This document shows, in pieces, positions 44,642-54,321 of a DNA stretch of 64,000 nucleotides (its first letter is position 1; each line of letters begins with the position of its first letter). Under the pieces are notes generated by a model that saw only the letters and a list, made by a program, of their open reading frames with translations, did no database searches and had not been told where the DNA came from. Location of the stretch: positions 1-64,000 of the forward strand of contig JAEZGM010000027.1 in the NCBI GenBank assembly GCA_023416955.1. The letters run 5' to 3'. The DNA comes from Bacillota bacterium (GTDB lineage Bacteria > Bacillota > Clostridia > Oscillospirales > Acutalibacteraceae). Both the position numbers and the translations under genes were made by a program.

Positions 44642-44806
44642 TTCCCGGTATGCTGGCCATATTTCCTTTACCAACAACTGATTCTGATTCTTTACACCAG
44701 TAAAGCTGCTTTTTTGAAACTGTTCACATCTACGCCTGACAATTTACCCAGCGCCACCAGGAATTCTATATCACTTTATTGTAGGAAATTTCAGAATTTC
44801 TGGCTA

Positions 44807-45088
44807 TTAAACCCGTGCTTTCTTTTTGAAACTGGTAGCTATGAAAATAAAAAAGCGCCCAAAACCACTACTGTGTTTCGGACGCTCTGGGTGATGTTTA
44901 TTTTGCCACATTTTGAACCGATACTGGGAAGGTGTCATTCCGACCTTCTCTTTGAATATCTTTGCAAAACTCCCGCTGAAATCCGCGCCGCATTGCACCC
45001 TGATCCGCCCTGCGACCACATGGTATGTGACAGCCCTTGTGGACACACCCCACTTGGTTGCCGCTTCTTTGATCGTCATGGAATCCAT
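44807..45088 (-). pseudogene. Chimeric HTH / AraC fragment
   Basis: A 93-codon frame. The N-terminal 28 residues (MDSMTIKEAATKWGVSTRAV) are a MerR/excisionase-type helix-turn-helix start with a good GGAGG site. From about residue 33 the sequence switches to the last helix of an AraC regulator (FSGSFAKIFKEKVGMTPSQYRFKMW), then reads into unrelated sequence. It looks like two gene ends fused by a deletion. A functional short protein cannot be excluded. Confidence 0.5.
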
Positions 45089-45224
45089 AAATCCGCCTCC
45101 GCTGTGAAGTATCCTTATTTATATTATAATACTTCATATAGATGGAGAATATAAGTTTACATCCATATTAAGCAGGAAGGGAAGCAGTTTCATGCAAACG
45201 CCACCGAAAACATGCGAGAGGTAC

Positions 45225-45253
45225 TTGACAACCGACATTAATAAATATAACAT
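45225..45253 (+). promoter_or_regulatory. Promoter of the DUF4395 gene
   Basis: TTGACA at 45225-45230 and TAACAT at 45248-45253, with a 17-bp spacer, 39 bp before the start codon. Confidence 0.55.
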
Positions 45254-45291
45254 ATATGAAAAGTATATTATTAATGAAAGAGGGGGTTTTT

Positions 45292-45777
45292 ATGGCGATT
45301 GATTTTTCATGCCCGATTTCGGGGGAGCAGCGCGACAATACCACGGTTCGGGTAGTCGCGGGGCTTGTTTTCGTCATTGCAGGCGTTGCTTTGTTGACGG
45401 CATTACGGTTCTCGGTGCGGGTAGCTGCCGTTATCACAGGGGCAGTGGCAATTGACTTTATCATCCGTGCGTTTGTCAAGCCGAAGTACAGTCCGTTGGC
45501 CACGCTGGCAAGAGGCATCGTTTCAGGATTAAACCTTCCGAAGAAAATGGTCGACAACGCGCCGAAGGTATTTGCAGCAAGAATCGGTGTTGTTTTTTCC
45601 GTAGTTTCCGCCGTGCTCTTTGCAGGGGGATTCCGATACGCGGGCAGCGCGGTTTTAACCATTCTGTTGTTGTGCGCCGCATTGGAATCTTTTTTCAGCT
45701 TCTGCCTGGGGTGCTGGATGTACTCATTACTGCCGAAAAACTTGGGAAATGTACTGTCGCGTCAGTTTGTGAAATAA
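45292..45777 (+). CDS. DUF4395-family membrane protein
   Basis: A 161-residue protein with three to four hydrophobic helices. It begins MAIDFSCPISGEQRDNTTVR; this conserved CP motif, together with FCLGCWMYSLL near the end, is typical of DUF4395. These proteins are often near thiol/rhodanese genes, but no function is established. The ATG at 45292 follows AAGAGGGGG; an upstream ATG at 45256 is less likely. It stands alone with promoter and terminator. Confidence 0.85.
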   Translation: MAIDFSCPISGEQRDNTTVRVVAGLVFVIAGVALLTALRFSVRVAAVITGAVAIDFIIRAFVKPKYSPLATLARGIVSGLNLPKKMVDNAPKVFAARIGVVFSVVSAVLFAGGFRYAGSAVLTILLLCAALESFFSFCLGCWMYSLLPKNLGNVLSRQFVK

Positions 45778-45795
45778 CGGAAATCTGATTGTAAA

Positions 45796-45832
45796 ATAAG
45801 AGGGATATTCTCACGAGGAATATCCCTCTTAT
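45796..45832 (+). terminator. Terminator of the DUF4395 gene
   Basis: A 15-bp perfect stem ATAAGAGGGATATTC / GAATATCCCTCTTAT, 19 bp after the stop codon. The following 330 bp to the pgmB stop contain no feature that I recognise. Confidence 0.8.
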
Positions 45833-46167
45833 AACCTTATATCGCAATGGCTGCCATAGCGATAGTCAGTAGGAGAAAGCGTATTAAATTTTCCGGGCTA
45901 TAGCAAGCAGGTACAGGGGGAAGCAAGAAAAGCATAGTGGTAAAAATAAATATTATTAAGATTTCAAAAGGGCTTGGAAGTGCTTGTTGATGCCTTTTCT
46001 GTGCGCCTGGGTTTACCCATAAAATATAAATGTTTCCGTCGCCTTAGCTGCTGTATTCCTGATTCAAAGGAAAAGAAAGCGAAAACGGCAAGACATTTAA
46101 TGCCTAAAAACCATCCAAGCCGGGGATAATGGACAGAACGTGGCGACTGGTTGAAATGATAGCATTC

Positions 46168-46830
46168 TTATTGATGCATAGAATCAACCGCCAGAATACG
46201 GTCGATATCCAGACTGACCAGAGAAACGGCATTCAGGTCTGCTTGTGCGTTATGCTGTGCGGTTCCCACCGCAAGTGCGTACATTCCGCCGGCTTTCGCC
46301 GCCTGAATACCCGCGTCTGCGTCCTCCACCACCAAACACTCTTCTGGCTTTACTCCCAGCTTTTCCGCGGCAACAAGGAAAACCTGCGGATCCGGCTTGG
46401 AGCGTGTGATGTCAAGGCCGCAGCTTATTTTGTCAATGTAATCGCTCAATCCGGTTCGGCTTAAAATTTCCGGCGTATTCTTGCTTGCGGACCCAACGCC
46501 TATCCGTATGGAACGACTGCGCAGTTCCATCAGAACTTCCATCACACCGGGCAGAATGCTTTGAGGCGTAAGGGTCTTCAGAAGCGACAGATAATATCCG
46601 TTCTTGCGCTCCGCCAGTTCCTGCTTTTCCCGCTCCGTATAGTGCCGCTCCGATTTTTCCAGAACCACCTCAAGCGACGCCATGCGGCTTACTCCGCGCT
46701 GACGCAGGTTGTCTTTTCTGGTAAATCCGGTAATGCCAAGCTCTGATGCTAATTTTCTCCACGCTTCATAATGCATATCGTCTGTTGAAACGAGGACTCC
46801 GTCCAAATCAAAGATTACTGCTTTAATCAC
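46168..46830 (-). CDS. pgmB: Beta-phosphoglucomutase
   Basis: A 220-residue HAD hydrolase of the beta-PGM type: IFDLDGVLVSTD with the nucleophile and acid/base Asp pair, cap helix SRMASLEVVLE, GVGSASKN (motif II), RSKPDPQVFLVAAEKLG and VVEDADAGIQAAKAGGM (motif III/IV). It converts beta-glucose-1-phosphate, the product of GH65 phosphorylases, to glucose-6-phosphate. I take the GTG at 46830 after GGGGG; an upstream ATG at 46854 is possible. It is divergent from the lacI-type gene, with the shared promoter region between them. Confidence 0.9.
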   Translation of the reverse strand: MIKAVIFDLDGVLVSTDDMHYEAWRKLASELGITGFTRKDNLRQRGVSRMASLEVVLEKSERHYTEREKQELAERKNGYYLSLLKTLTPQSILPGVMEVLMELRSRSIRIGVGSASKNTPEILSRTGLSDYIDKISCGLDITRSKPDPQVFLVAAEKLGVKPEECLVVEDADAGIQAAKAGGMYALAVGTAQHNAQADLNAVSLVSLDIDRILAVDSMHQ

Positions 46831-46899
46831 TCTATTTTCCCCCGAATGTATCAATCCTTTATGGTTGCAAATTGTATTTGCTTTTACGATTGAATATAG

Positions 46900-46935
46900 T
46901 ATAATGATTTTATATTCAGTAAGTTTAACGTTCCA
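46900..46935 (+). promoter_or_regulatory. lacI -10 box and LacI-type operator in its leader
   Basis: TATAAT is at 46900-46905, with a weak -35 (TTGCTT at 46878). An AAGTTTAACGTTCCAG element lies at 46921-46936, centred on AACGTT (46927-46932). The same centre and flanks are seen in the importer promoter at 55804-55827. The position downstream of the start site suggests autorepression by roadblock. Confidence 0.55.
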
Positions 46936-46949
46936 GTAGGAGGCTTCAC

Positions 46950-47963
46950 ATGGCTACAATAAAGGACATTGCGCGGGAAGCCGGTGTAAGCTACACCACG
47001 GTTTCCAATGTAATACACGGAAATACCGCCCATGTTTCCTTGAAAACAATCGAAACAATCAATGAAATTATAAATAAACTTGGATATGTGCCTAGCATGA
47101 CGGCCCGTTCGCTTGTAAGCAACTCTTCTAAGGTAATCGGGTTCATTAATCACCTTGTCCCGGGCACCAACGGGGGCTTTATGGCCGACCCGTTCCATTC
47201 CGCTTTTATCGGTTCCGCTGAGGAGGTTCTGCGTGAAAACGGCTATTACTTGATGCTGCGCACCGTCAACGACAGCAATGAGCTTCTTCAGTTTTTACGA
47301 AACTGGAATCTGGACGGACTGTTTTTCACCGGACTTTACGAAGACGATTTTTTTGACACGCTGAAAGACATTCAGGTTCCCATCGTGCTGATCGACAGTT
47401 ACATTAAGCACCATACGATACAGAATGTCGGCTTGGAGGATTATCGCGGCGGATATTCCGCTACAAAATACCTTTTGGAAAAAGGGCACCGGAACATTGT
47501 GTTTGCTTGCCCGCGTATCCGCGAGGGGGGCGTGGTGGACGAGCGTCTGTGCGGCTACCGGCAGGCCTTGAGCGAATATGGCGTTCTCTTTCGCAGTGAG
47601 CTGATCTGTGAGCAGGAGTTTGCCACGGACAGCAGCATCGCATCCGGGAAGCGAATTGCCGCTATGGATGGGGTCACCGCTGTTTTTGCCACAGCGGATA
47701 TTCTGGCGGCCGGCATTATGGCCGGTTTACACGCCTGCGGAAAGAGGATTCCCGATGATATTTCCATTATCGGGTTTGACGACATTAACATCTGCCGCCT
47801 GCTGACTCCGCCGCTCACCACAATCCACCAGAACCCCGCGGAAAAAGGGCGGGTCGCCGTAAATTTCATGATTCGGCGGCTGCAGAACCTGCCGATTGAA
47901 AGCAATGAGGTTATTCTTCCCGTGAGTCTTGTCGAGCGCGACAGCGTCCGAGATATAAACTGA
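46950..47963 (+). CDS. LacI-family transcriptional regulator
   Basis: A 337-residue regulator. The LacI helix-turn-helix and hinge are at the start (MATIKDIAREAGVSYTTVSN), followed by a periplasmic-binding-like effector domain (ARSLVSNSSKVIGFINHLVP; IIGFDDINICRLLTPPLTTI). It probably represses the GH65/importer operon that lies convergent to it, and senses an alpha-glucoside or its phosphorylated product. It follows AGGAGGC. Confidence 0.92.
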   Translation: MATIKDIAREAGVSYTTVSNVIHGNTAHVSLKTIETINEIINKLGYVPSMTARSLVSNSSKVIGFINHLVPGTNGGFMADPFHSAFIGSAEEVLRENGYYLMLRTVNDSNELLQFLRNWNLDGLFFTGLYEDDFFDTLKDIQVPIVLIDSYIKHHTIQNVGLEDYRGGYSATKYLLEKGHRNIVFACPRIREGGVVDERLCGYRQALSEYGVLFRSELICEQEFATDSSIASGKRIAAMDGVTAVFATADILAAGIMAGLHACGKRIPDDISIIGFDDINICRLLTPPLTTIHQNPAEKGRVAVNFMIRRLQNLPIESNEVILPVSLVERDSVRDIN

Positions 47964-47990
47964 ATCCGCACTATGACAGGCAGGATGGTA

Positions 47991-50180
47991 TTATTCATCC
48001 TGCCTGTCTATTTTTGTTTTATCGGGTGTAATCTCAAACCGGTACATCGTCCCGCGAACACACACGTAAAACGACACGCGCGTCCAGCCGGATGGCAAGG
48101 TGGAGTGGCAGAAGGGTGTGCCGTTGGCCGACATCTTAAGACCGCAAAAGCCTTGCAGCACGGTCATCCACGCACCGCCCGCCGCCGCCGGGTGGCTGCC
48201 GCCGATATAGACGGTTCCCGCCCATTGCTTTCCGCCGCCGTTCAGGTCTTCCAAAGCCGATTTCATAAAAAGCGGATACGAGACCTCCGGTTCCCCGATG
48301 TGGCAGGACAGCAGCGCATACATGCACGCACTGAGAGAAGAGCCGTGTTCCGTGCGCGGTTCGTAATAATCACGGTTCGCGCGAAGCACGGATTTTTCAT
48401 ATTCCCCGTTGAACAAGGAGAGCATCATGACAACGTCCGCCTGTTTGATCACCTGTGTGTGGGAAGCCACTCCGTTCGCGCCGCCCCAGTACTCCCGTGG
48501 GTCCAGAAGTCGCTTCCGCAAAGCTTCAGGTGTAGTGTCCTCCAAACGGAAATATCCGTCGAACTGTTCAACCAGTCCTGTTTGCGGATCCGGTGCAGGA
48601 ACGAAAAGGTGCTCCATCGCGTCGGTAAAGTCCTGCAGGGCGTCTTCGAGATTCATAGCGGTGTTTAGCTCGTCATATGTTTCGGGGAGTTCTTCCCGAA
48701 CAAGCGGAATCAGCTCCACGGCACAGCGGAACACAAACTGTGCCATTCGGTTTGTATAGGCGTTGTTGCTCACACGCTCATGGTATTCATCCGGCCCGAG
48801 CACATCAAAAATTTCATACTGTTCTGCTCCTGCACGCCGTACCAGAAGCGAGTAATAGAACCGCGCGCACTCGAGAATGACTTCTGCTCCGCCCTGCGTC
48901 AGAATGCTGGTATCTCCTGTTACTTGAAGATATTTCCGGAAGGCATAGACGATTGCGGCCGAAACATGCACCTGCTTGTCGCGAAAATAAGTGCGTACCG
49001 GTCGGCCGGTGAAGACATCCGTCACATTGTAATCGGAGCAGGCGTCCGTCCCGCTTTCCTGGCTTTCCCAAGCATAAAACGCACCCTTCCAGCCGTAAAT
49101 CCGCGCCTTGCGCCTTGCTTCATCCAGCGCGTCTATCCGGTAACGGAGCAGTGTTTTGGCGGTCTCAGGCTCTGTGAAGAGAAAAAAATCGAACATAAAC
49201 ATTTCGGTATCCCAGAATACCGCACCCTTATAGGTCTGCCCGGAAAGGCCCCTTGCCGGTATGGACATACTGCGGGAATAGCGCGGCGCGATACAGTGCA
49301 GTAAATAGACAGAATAATCCATCGCCTGCTGTGCAGCTTCGTCGCCCTCAATGATCACGCGGGACCGGCTCCACAGAGCTTCCCACCGGCTCCGGTTCCT
49401 GCTTCTGTTCTCTTCATAACCTTCCACGGCGGCAGCTTCTGCTTTCCACAAAGCGGAAGCCAGCGGATCCTCCGTATCAGCGCCCGTATAGACAACTGCC
49501 AGTACACAAATAACATACTCCCGGCCTGCATCGGCGCGAAAATTGATATTTCGCAGAATTCTGCGTCCACTGACAGAAACCGTTTCTTCTGCCTCGAAAT
49601 CCCGCGTGACCGCTTGTGCCGTGGAGACTCGTATGCCGGTTTCACCTGAGGTCCCTGTCGCGTGGAGAAGACCGTCCGTCTGCGCACAGTCGACTTCACG
49701 GTAGTGCGGGCCGTTAATATCCCAAACATCACCGTCAATTCCGGCTGTAATCGTCAGATCCGCGGTAAAATCCGTTGTGACGGCATACTGCATACAGAGG
49801 AGATGGTAATCCGCCATACTGCAAAAACGCTCCGAACGGATTTGAAGCCTCCCGCTCGGAGTATCCCATACGGTTTCCCGCCCCTGCTCTCCGGTCATGA
49901 GGTTCAGACTTTGCCGGTGAGAGCACGGTGCGGCCTCCGGCAGCGCGTAGGTGATACCGTCAACCTGTGTGCGCACAAAAAAAGGATTCGGGGCGTTGAG
50001 CGGTTCACGCCAGGCGGAGCCGTGGCGGTCGTAAAGCCCTGAAAGGTTTACTGCCGTCATCTGCTCTTTGCTGTACTCTTCCAGTGTGCCGCGTACGCCC
50101 AAATAACCGTTTCCGTTAAAATACTTATTTCCAAAATCGGGAATTTTCTCCGTTTGAAATCCATGATCTACAATCATCAT
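47991..50180 (-). CDS. GH65-family glycoside phosphorylase (second gene of pair)
   Basis: A 729-residue enzyme. GH65 marks are the N-terminal NKYFNGNGYLGVRGTLEE, central GAVFWDTEMFMFDFFLFTEP, AFYAWESQESGTDACSDYN, and the catalytic glutamate in DVLGPDEYHERVSNNAYTNR; the phosphate-site region is near EPRTEHGSSLSA. GH65 enzymes split alpha-glucosides with inversion to beta-glucose-1-phosphate. Known activities include maltose, kojibiose, nigerose, trehalose and glucosyl-rhamnose phosphorolysis; the substrate cannot be assigned here. It overlaps the upstream GH65 gene by 4 bp. Confidence 0.88.
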   Translation of the reverse strand: MMIVDHGFQTEKIPDFGNKYFNGNGYLGVRGTLEEYSKEQMTAVNLSGLYDRHGSAWREPLNAPNPFFVRTQVDGITYALPEAAPCSHRQSLNLMTGEQGRETVWDTPSGRLQIRSERFCSMADYHLLCMQYAVTTDFTADLTITAGIDGDVWDINGPHYREVDCAQTDGLLHATGTSGETGIRVSTAQAVTRDFEAEETVSVSGRRILRNINFRADAGREYVICVLAVVYTGADTEDPLASALWKAEAAAVEGYEENRSRNRSRWEALWSRSRVIIEGDEAAQQAMDYSVYLLHCIAPRYSRSMSIPARGLSGQTYKGAVFWDTEMFMFDFFLFTEPETAKTLLRYRIDALDEARRKARIYGWKGAFYAWESQESGTDACSDYNVTDVFTGRPVRTYFRDKQVHVSAAIVYAFRKYLQVTGDTSILTQGGAEVILECARFYYSLLVRRAGAEQYEIFDVLGPDEYHERVSNNAYTNRMAQFVFRCAVELIPLVREELPETYDELNTAMNLEDALQDFTDAMEHLFVPAPDPQTGLVEQFDGYFRLEDTTPEALRKRLLDPREYWGGANGVASHTQVIKQADVVMMLSLFNGEYEKSVLRANRDYYEPRTEHGSSLSACMYALLSCHIGEPEVSYPLFMKSALEDLNGGGKQWAGTVYIGGSHPAAAGGAWMTVLQGFCGLKMSANGTPFCHSTLPSGWTRVSFYVCVRGTMYRFEITPDKTKIDRQDE

Positions 50181-52444
50181 TTCTTCAATCCCCCTCTATT
50201 GGAAAGGGGCACAAAAACCGATGCCGCACAAGCGCGAACTTTTTCCCCGTACACTTCCAAATCAATTTCCCTGCCGGAAAGCGTTCTGAATTCCGCTTCC
50301 TTCTGGGTGACGGTCACGCAAAGAATATCCCCGCCGTAAATTAGCCGGAATGAATAACAGCTCCACTGCACCGGTATCGAGGGTGAAAACCGGAGTACCG
50401 TCCCATCGGAGCGCATTCCGCCAAAGCCGTAGACAATATTCATCCATGCGGCCGCAATGGAGGTGGTGTGCAGCCCTTCGGCGGTGTTCCGGTTGTAATT
50501 GTCGAGGTCAAGCCTTGTGGCAAACCGGAAGAAATCATATGCCTTCTCGTTCAATCCCAGTTCGGAAGCAAGAATGGAATGTACAGAGGGGGAGAGTGAG
50601 CTTTCATGGATGCAGCGCGGTTCGTAATATTCGAAATTTTTTCTCTTCTGCTCCGCCGTAAAGCAGGAATTGTAAAGAAACTGCATCATCAGCACGTCCG
50701 GCTGCTTGATCATATCATTGCGGTAAATGTGGTCGTAGCTCCAGTGGCTGTAAAGCGGAAACTCTTCCACCGGAATACGCTCGACGTCGACATGGGGAAG
50801 ACGGAAAAAACTTTCATGCTGCTCAAATAGTGCTGTGGACGTATCATACGGGATTTCCATCTTTTCCGCCATCACCTGCCAGCTTTCCCGTTCCGCCGCG
50901 GGAACCGCATTATAATCGGTGGGGAGGACGCTCAGCGTGTACTCAAAGGTCTTTTTCGCCAGAAAATTGGTGTAGCAGTTGTTGTTGACCATCATCTGAA
51001 ATTCATCCGGACCCATGACACCGTAATAGCCGTATTTCCCGGTTTTCGGGCTCCAGTCGCCGCGGCTTGCCAACATCCGGCAGATTTCCACCAGCATGGG
51101 TATGCCATAGTCACGTAAAAACGCGGTATCACCCGTTACCTGAACGTAATGGTGGATTCCGTAGGCGACCCCTGTGGAGGCTTGCAGCTGCAGGGAGGCA
51201 TGCTGCCAGAGGTTGCAGCATTCCGTACCGTCGATGGTAGCGATTGGGTAAAACGCACCGCGGCAGTCCAGTGCTTCCGCACGGCTTTGCGCTTTCTGTA
51301 AGGTGTGATACCGGAACATCAGAAGATTTTTTGCCGCCTCCGGGTTGTTGAACAGATAAAAATTCAGGCAGTAAGTTTCTGTGTCCCAAAAGGTATTCCC
51401 GTTATATGCTTCACCGGTCAGACCTTTTGCCCCGATCACCGAATTGTGTTCCGCGCCGTGGTAGGTCTGATGCATCTGAAAAATACAGAATCGGATTCCT
51501 TGCTGATTTGCTTCGTCACCCTCAATCAGGATATCGGAATGCTCCCATTCACGGGTCCACCATGCGGCGCTTTCCTCTTTCAGTGTATCATAATCAGGCA
51601 GTTCTTCCCGGGCCCCCGCAAACCGCTTCATAAATTTGTTTCCGTGCGCATCCGGGTTGGTGCAGGTTTGCACATTGACCACACGGTGAAAAGATCGGCT
51701 GGCTCCCTGCGTAAGCGGAAGCAGAAAGGAAATGCCCGCATATTTTTCTTTTTCTTCGCGTGGGGCGGCATTCGTAAAATCTCCCGCGAATTCGCATTGG
51801 GAATACAGCAGGTGGCCGCTGCGGCGGACGCGCCCCCCAATTTCGCAGAAGGTACCGTCCGTGCGTTTTTCCAGACAGTCCCATAGATTTTTATTTTCTG
51901 AAACATGCGGCTGGGAAAGGTCCAGCCCGGCTTCCACAGAAAGAGCCCCGTCAAAATTCAGCGCGCGAGCTGTCACGCGCTGGCCGCCGAACCTGGTTCG
52001 TCCCATGGAAAAAAATCGTTCAAAACAGAGGAAAATTTCGTGCCCGCTGGGCAGAATCCAGACGAACGTGCGTGTCAGGATTCCCGTGCGCAGATGCAGA
52101 ACCCGCTGAAAATCGCGGAAATTGCTGCGGTTCAGGTCAAGGGTCTCTCCCTCTGCACAAAGTCGAAGGGAAAGCCAGTCGATCGTATTCACCATATAAG
52201 TCATATGGTCCGGCATACCCTTGTAGGCTGATTTTTCGAAATCCTTGCGCTCAAACACGCCGTTTATATAATTGCCCTGCAGCCTTTGACCGGAATATCC
52301 TTCGTCAAAATATCCTCTGACCCCCATGTATTCATTGCCCAGCGAAAAAACCGACTCCGATACCATTGCATAGTCCGGATTAAACCCGTCTTCCACAACT
52401 TTCCATGGATCGACAGAGAAATACATATCAGCAACCTTAGCCAT
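50177..52444 (-). CDS. GH65-family glycoside phosphorylase (first gene of pair)
   Basis: A 755-residue enzyme of the same family but clearly divergent from its neighbour: SLGNEYMGVRGYFDEGYSG, GNTFWDTETYCLNFYLFNNP, DCRGAFYPIATIDGTECCNL, the catalytic Glu in GVMGPDEFQMMVNNNCYTNF, and EPRCIHESSLSPS. Two different GH65 enzymes in one operon suggest two linkages of one imported oligosaccharide, or two substrates. The ATG follows AAGGGGT and is right after the permease stop. Confidence 0.88.
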   Translation of the reverse strand: MAKVADMYFSVDPWKVVEDGFNPDYAMVSESVFSLGNEYMGVRGYFDEGYSGQRLQGNYINGVFERKDFEKSAYKGMPDHMTYMVNTIDWLSLRLCAEGETLDLNRSNFRDFQRVLHLRTGILTRTFVWILPSGHEIFLCFERFFSMGRTRFGGQRVTARALNFDGALSVEAGLDLSQPHVSENKNLWDCLEKRTDGTFCEIGGRVRRSGHLLYSQCEFAGDFTNAAPREEKEKYAGISFLLPLTQGASRSFHRVVNVQTCTNPDAHGNKFMKRFAGAREELPDYDTLKEESAAWWTREWEHSDILIEGDEANQQGIRFCIFQMHQTYHGAEHNSVIGAKGLTGEAYNGNTFWDTETYCLNFYLFNNPEAAKNLLMFRYHTLQKAQSRAEALDCRGAFYPIATIDGTECCNLWQHASLQLQASTGVAYGIHHYVQVTGDTAFLRDYGIPMLVEICRMLASRGDWSPKTGKYGYYGVMGPDEFQMMVNNNCYTNFLAKKTFEYTLSVLPTDYNAVPAAERESWQVMAEKMEIPYDTSTALFEQHESFFRLPHVDVERIPVEEFPLYSHWSYDHIYRNDMIKQPDVLMMQFLYNSCFTAEQKRKNFEYYEPRCIHESSLSPSVHSILASELGLNEKAYDFFRFATRLDLDNYNRNTAEGLHTTSIAAAWMNIVYGFGGMRSDGTVLRFSPSIPVQWSCYSFRLIYGGDILCVTVTQKEAEFRTLSGREIDLEVYGEKVRACAASVFVPLSNRGGLKK

Positions 52445-52446
52445 AA

Positions 52447-53328
52447 TTACCCCTTAATACCAGCAGAAACAACACTCTGCGTAATTTGTTTTTGAAATAT
52501 TGTAAATATAATAATTGGCGGAATGACGGAAAATACTATGGCCCGGATAACGTCAACATCGTTGGATTTTGAGGTTCGGAACTGGAACAGACGCACAATA
52601 ACCGTTTCTTTTCCCGTATTTGAAAGCACCAGATACGGCAAAAGAAAATCAGACCAAGCCGTCGTAATCGCGAAAATACAAATAACCGCAACGATCGGCA
52701 TGGAGAGCGGAATCAAAATCTTATAAAAAACCCTGAAATCCCCGCAGCCGTCCAGCGTAGCCGCCTCAATTAAACTTTTTGGAAGCCCTTCAAAATACTG
52801 CTTGAACAGAATCACATAAAAGGCATTAGCGCCCATGGACAGCCAGATCGCAACAAAAGAACCGTCCAGTCCCACCCGGTTGATGTTGACAAACAGAGAA
52901 ACCATGCTGGTGGTCGCGGGAATCAGAAGACTCCACATGACCAGAGCATTGACTACCTTATACCCTTTCGGCCTGAGCAAAGCCAGCCCGTAAGCAAGCA
53001 GTCCGTTGAAAAGTACTGAGCAGGCCACGCCGCCTGCAACGGAGATCAGCGAATTAATATAGTATTTAGTAAACCCGAGTCGGTTCCATGTTGAAACAAA
53101 GACGTTGAAGTCGTATGTAGTTGGGAAAATTGTTGCGCTCTGCCGAAATTGACGGATATCCTTGAATCCGGCAAGGCAAACCCATACCGCCGGAAACAGT
53201 GCGCAGATAACCAGCAGAATACAGATGATGAAAATCACTGTTCCGGTTATCCGGGCTCCCGTTGACGCCATGTCAAAGCCGCGAATTGCGCCGCCTGTTT
53301 TCTCCTTGTATTTATTGAAGAATGACAT
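52447..53328 (-). CDS. Carbohydrate ABC transporter permease (MalG-like)
   Basis: A 293-residue, six-helix permease. A long hydrophobic helix (GTVIFIICILLVICALFPAV) starts the domain, the EAA loop is EAATLDGCGDFRVFYKILIP, and the tail QKQITQSVVSAGIKG matches MalG-type permeases. It is the third gene of the importer operon (binding protein, permease, permease, GH65, GH65). No ATPase is encoded. Confidence 0.9.
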   Translation of the reverse strand: MSFFNKYKEKTGGAIRGFDMASTGARITGTVIFIICILLVICALFPAVWVCLAGFKDIRQFRQSATIFPTTYDFNVFVSTWNRLGFTKYYINSLISVAGGVACSVLFNGLLAYGLALLRPKGYKVVNALVMWSLLIPATTSMVSLFVNINRVGLDGSFVAIWLSMGANAFYVILFKQYFEGLPKSLIEAATLDGCGDFRVFYKILIPLSMPIVAVICIFAITTAWSDFLLPYLVLSNTGKETVIVRLFQFRTSKSNDVDVIRAIVFSVIPPIIIFTIFQKQITQSVVSAGIKG

Positions 53329-53349
53329 ACCTTATTCCTCTCTCACGCA

Positions 53350-54243
53350 TTAATTATCATCGGATTTTGCCTTTGTCAGCTTGAAATAAACGGCTGTCAG
53401 AAGCATCAAAATGATACTGATGATTACGGACAGCGCAGCTGCCATCGGATAATTGAAATCTTCAAAAGCATACCGGAAAACCAATTGCATGATGGAAAGA
53501 CTGGCGTTGTTTGGGCCTCCGTTGGTCATGACCAGCGGTTCATACAAAATTTGGAACACTGCAATAATCTGCAGAATCAGAAGGGTCTTTCCAAGCCCGA
53601 AGATTTCGGGGAGTGTTACATAGCGGATGCGCTGCCATATTCTGGCGCCGTCAATCGCGGCGGCTTCGTACAATTCCGGATTAATGCTCTCCACCCCTGC
53701 AGCATAGACCAACGCTGTGGAACCCGCGGCCTTCCAGGTCATAGTCGCGACGATCAGCGGAATAGTCCACAGGGGATTCGAAAGCCATTCGAGCGGCGGC
53801 GCCCCCAACCAGGAAAGCAGGATATTCAGCACTCCGGTTTTGCCGGGGCGGAACAAATAGCCCCAGATCAGCACCGTGGCAATGCCCGGCATAATATTGG
53901 GGAAATAAACACCAACCCGAAAAAAGCTTTTCAGATGTGCGGTTTCCGTAATCAACACGGCCAGAAGGATCGGCGTGATAAAACCGATCAGCAGAGACCA
54001 GAACGTATAAAGGAATGTGTTCCGGATGGCAGGCAGAAAATCGGGATGCTGAAAAACCACTAAATAGTTCTGGAGTCCGACGAATTCCTGAAGTCGGGTT
54101 CCTTTTGCATGATAAAGGGAAAGACGGATGCTCTCGAGCAGCGGTTCCCAAACGTAAAAAGCAAAAAGGATGAGGCTCGGCAGCATAATCAGCCATGCTA
54201 CAGTACTCTTCTTTAATTTGTCGGAGTTTATTTTTATACGCAA
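53350..54243 (-). CDS. Carbohydrate ABC transporter permease (MalF-like)
   Basis: A 297-residue, six-helix permease. Hallmarks are VAWLIMLPSLILFAFYVWEP in the first helix and the EAA loop YEAAAIDGARIWQRIRYVTL. It starts with TTG at 54243 after GGGAGGA. It is 78 bp downstream of the binding-protein gene and 21 bp upstream of the partner permease. Confidence 0.9.
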   Translation of the reverse strand: MRIKINSDKLKKSTVAWLIMLPSLILFAFYVWEPLLESIRLSLYHAKGTRLQEFVGLQNYLVVFQHPDFLPAIRNTFLYTFWSLLIGFITPILLAVLITETAHLKSFFRVGVYFPNIMPGIATVLIWGYLFRPGKTGVLNILLSWLGAPPLEWLSNPLWTIPLIVATMTWKAAGSTALVYAAGVESINPELYEAAAIDGARIWQRIRYVTLPEIFGLGKTLLILQIIAVFQILYEPLVMTNGGPNNASLSIMQLVFRYAFEDFNYPMAAALSVIISIILMLLTAVYFKLTKAKSDDN

Positions 54244-54321
54244 AATGGATTCCTCCCGGGCAGATACTGTATTTAAGTTGTGCGGGGCTTACACAGCCCC
54301 GCACAAAAGAGAGAATGCAGA

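Noticed and set aside
48780..49304. Several + strand frames opposite the GH65 genes
   Set aside because: They are typical GC-rich antisense shadows; both GH65 genes have complete family motifs on the minus strand.
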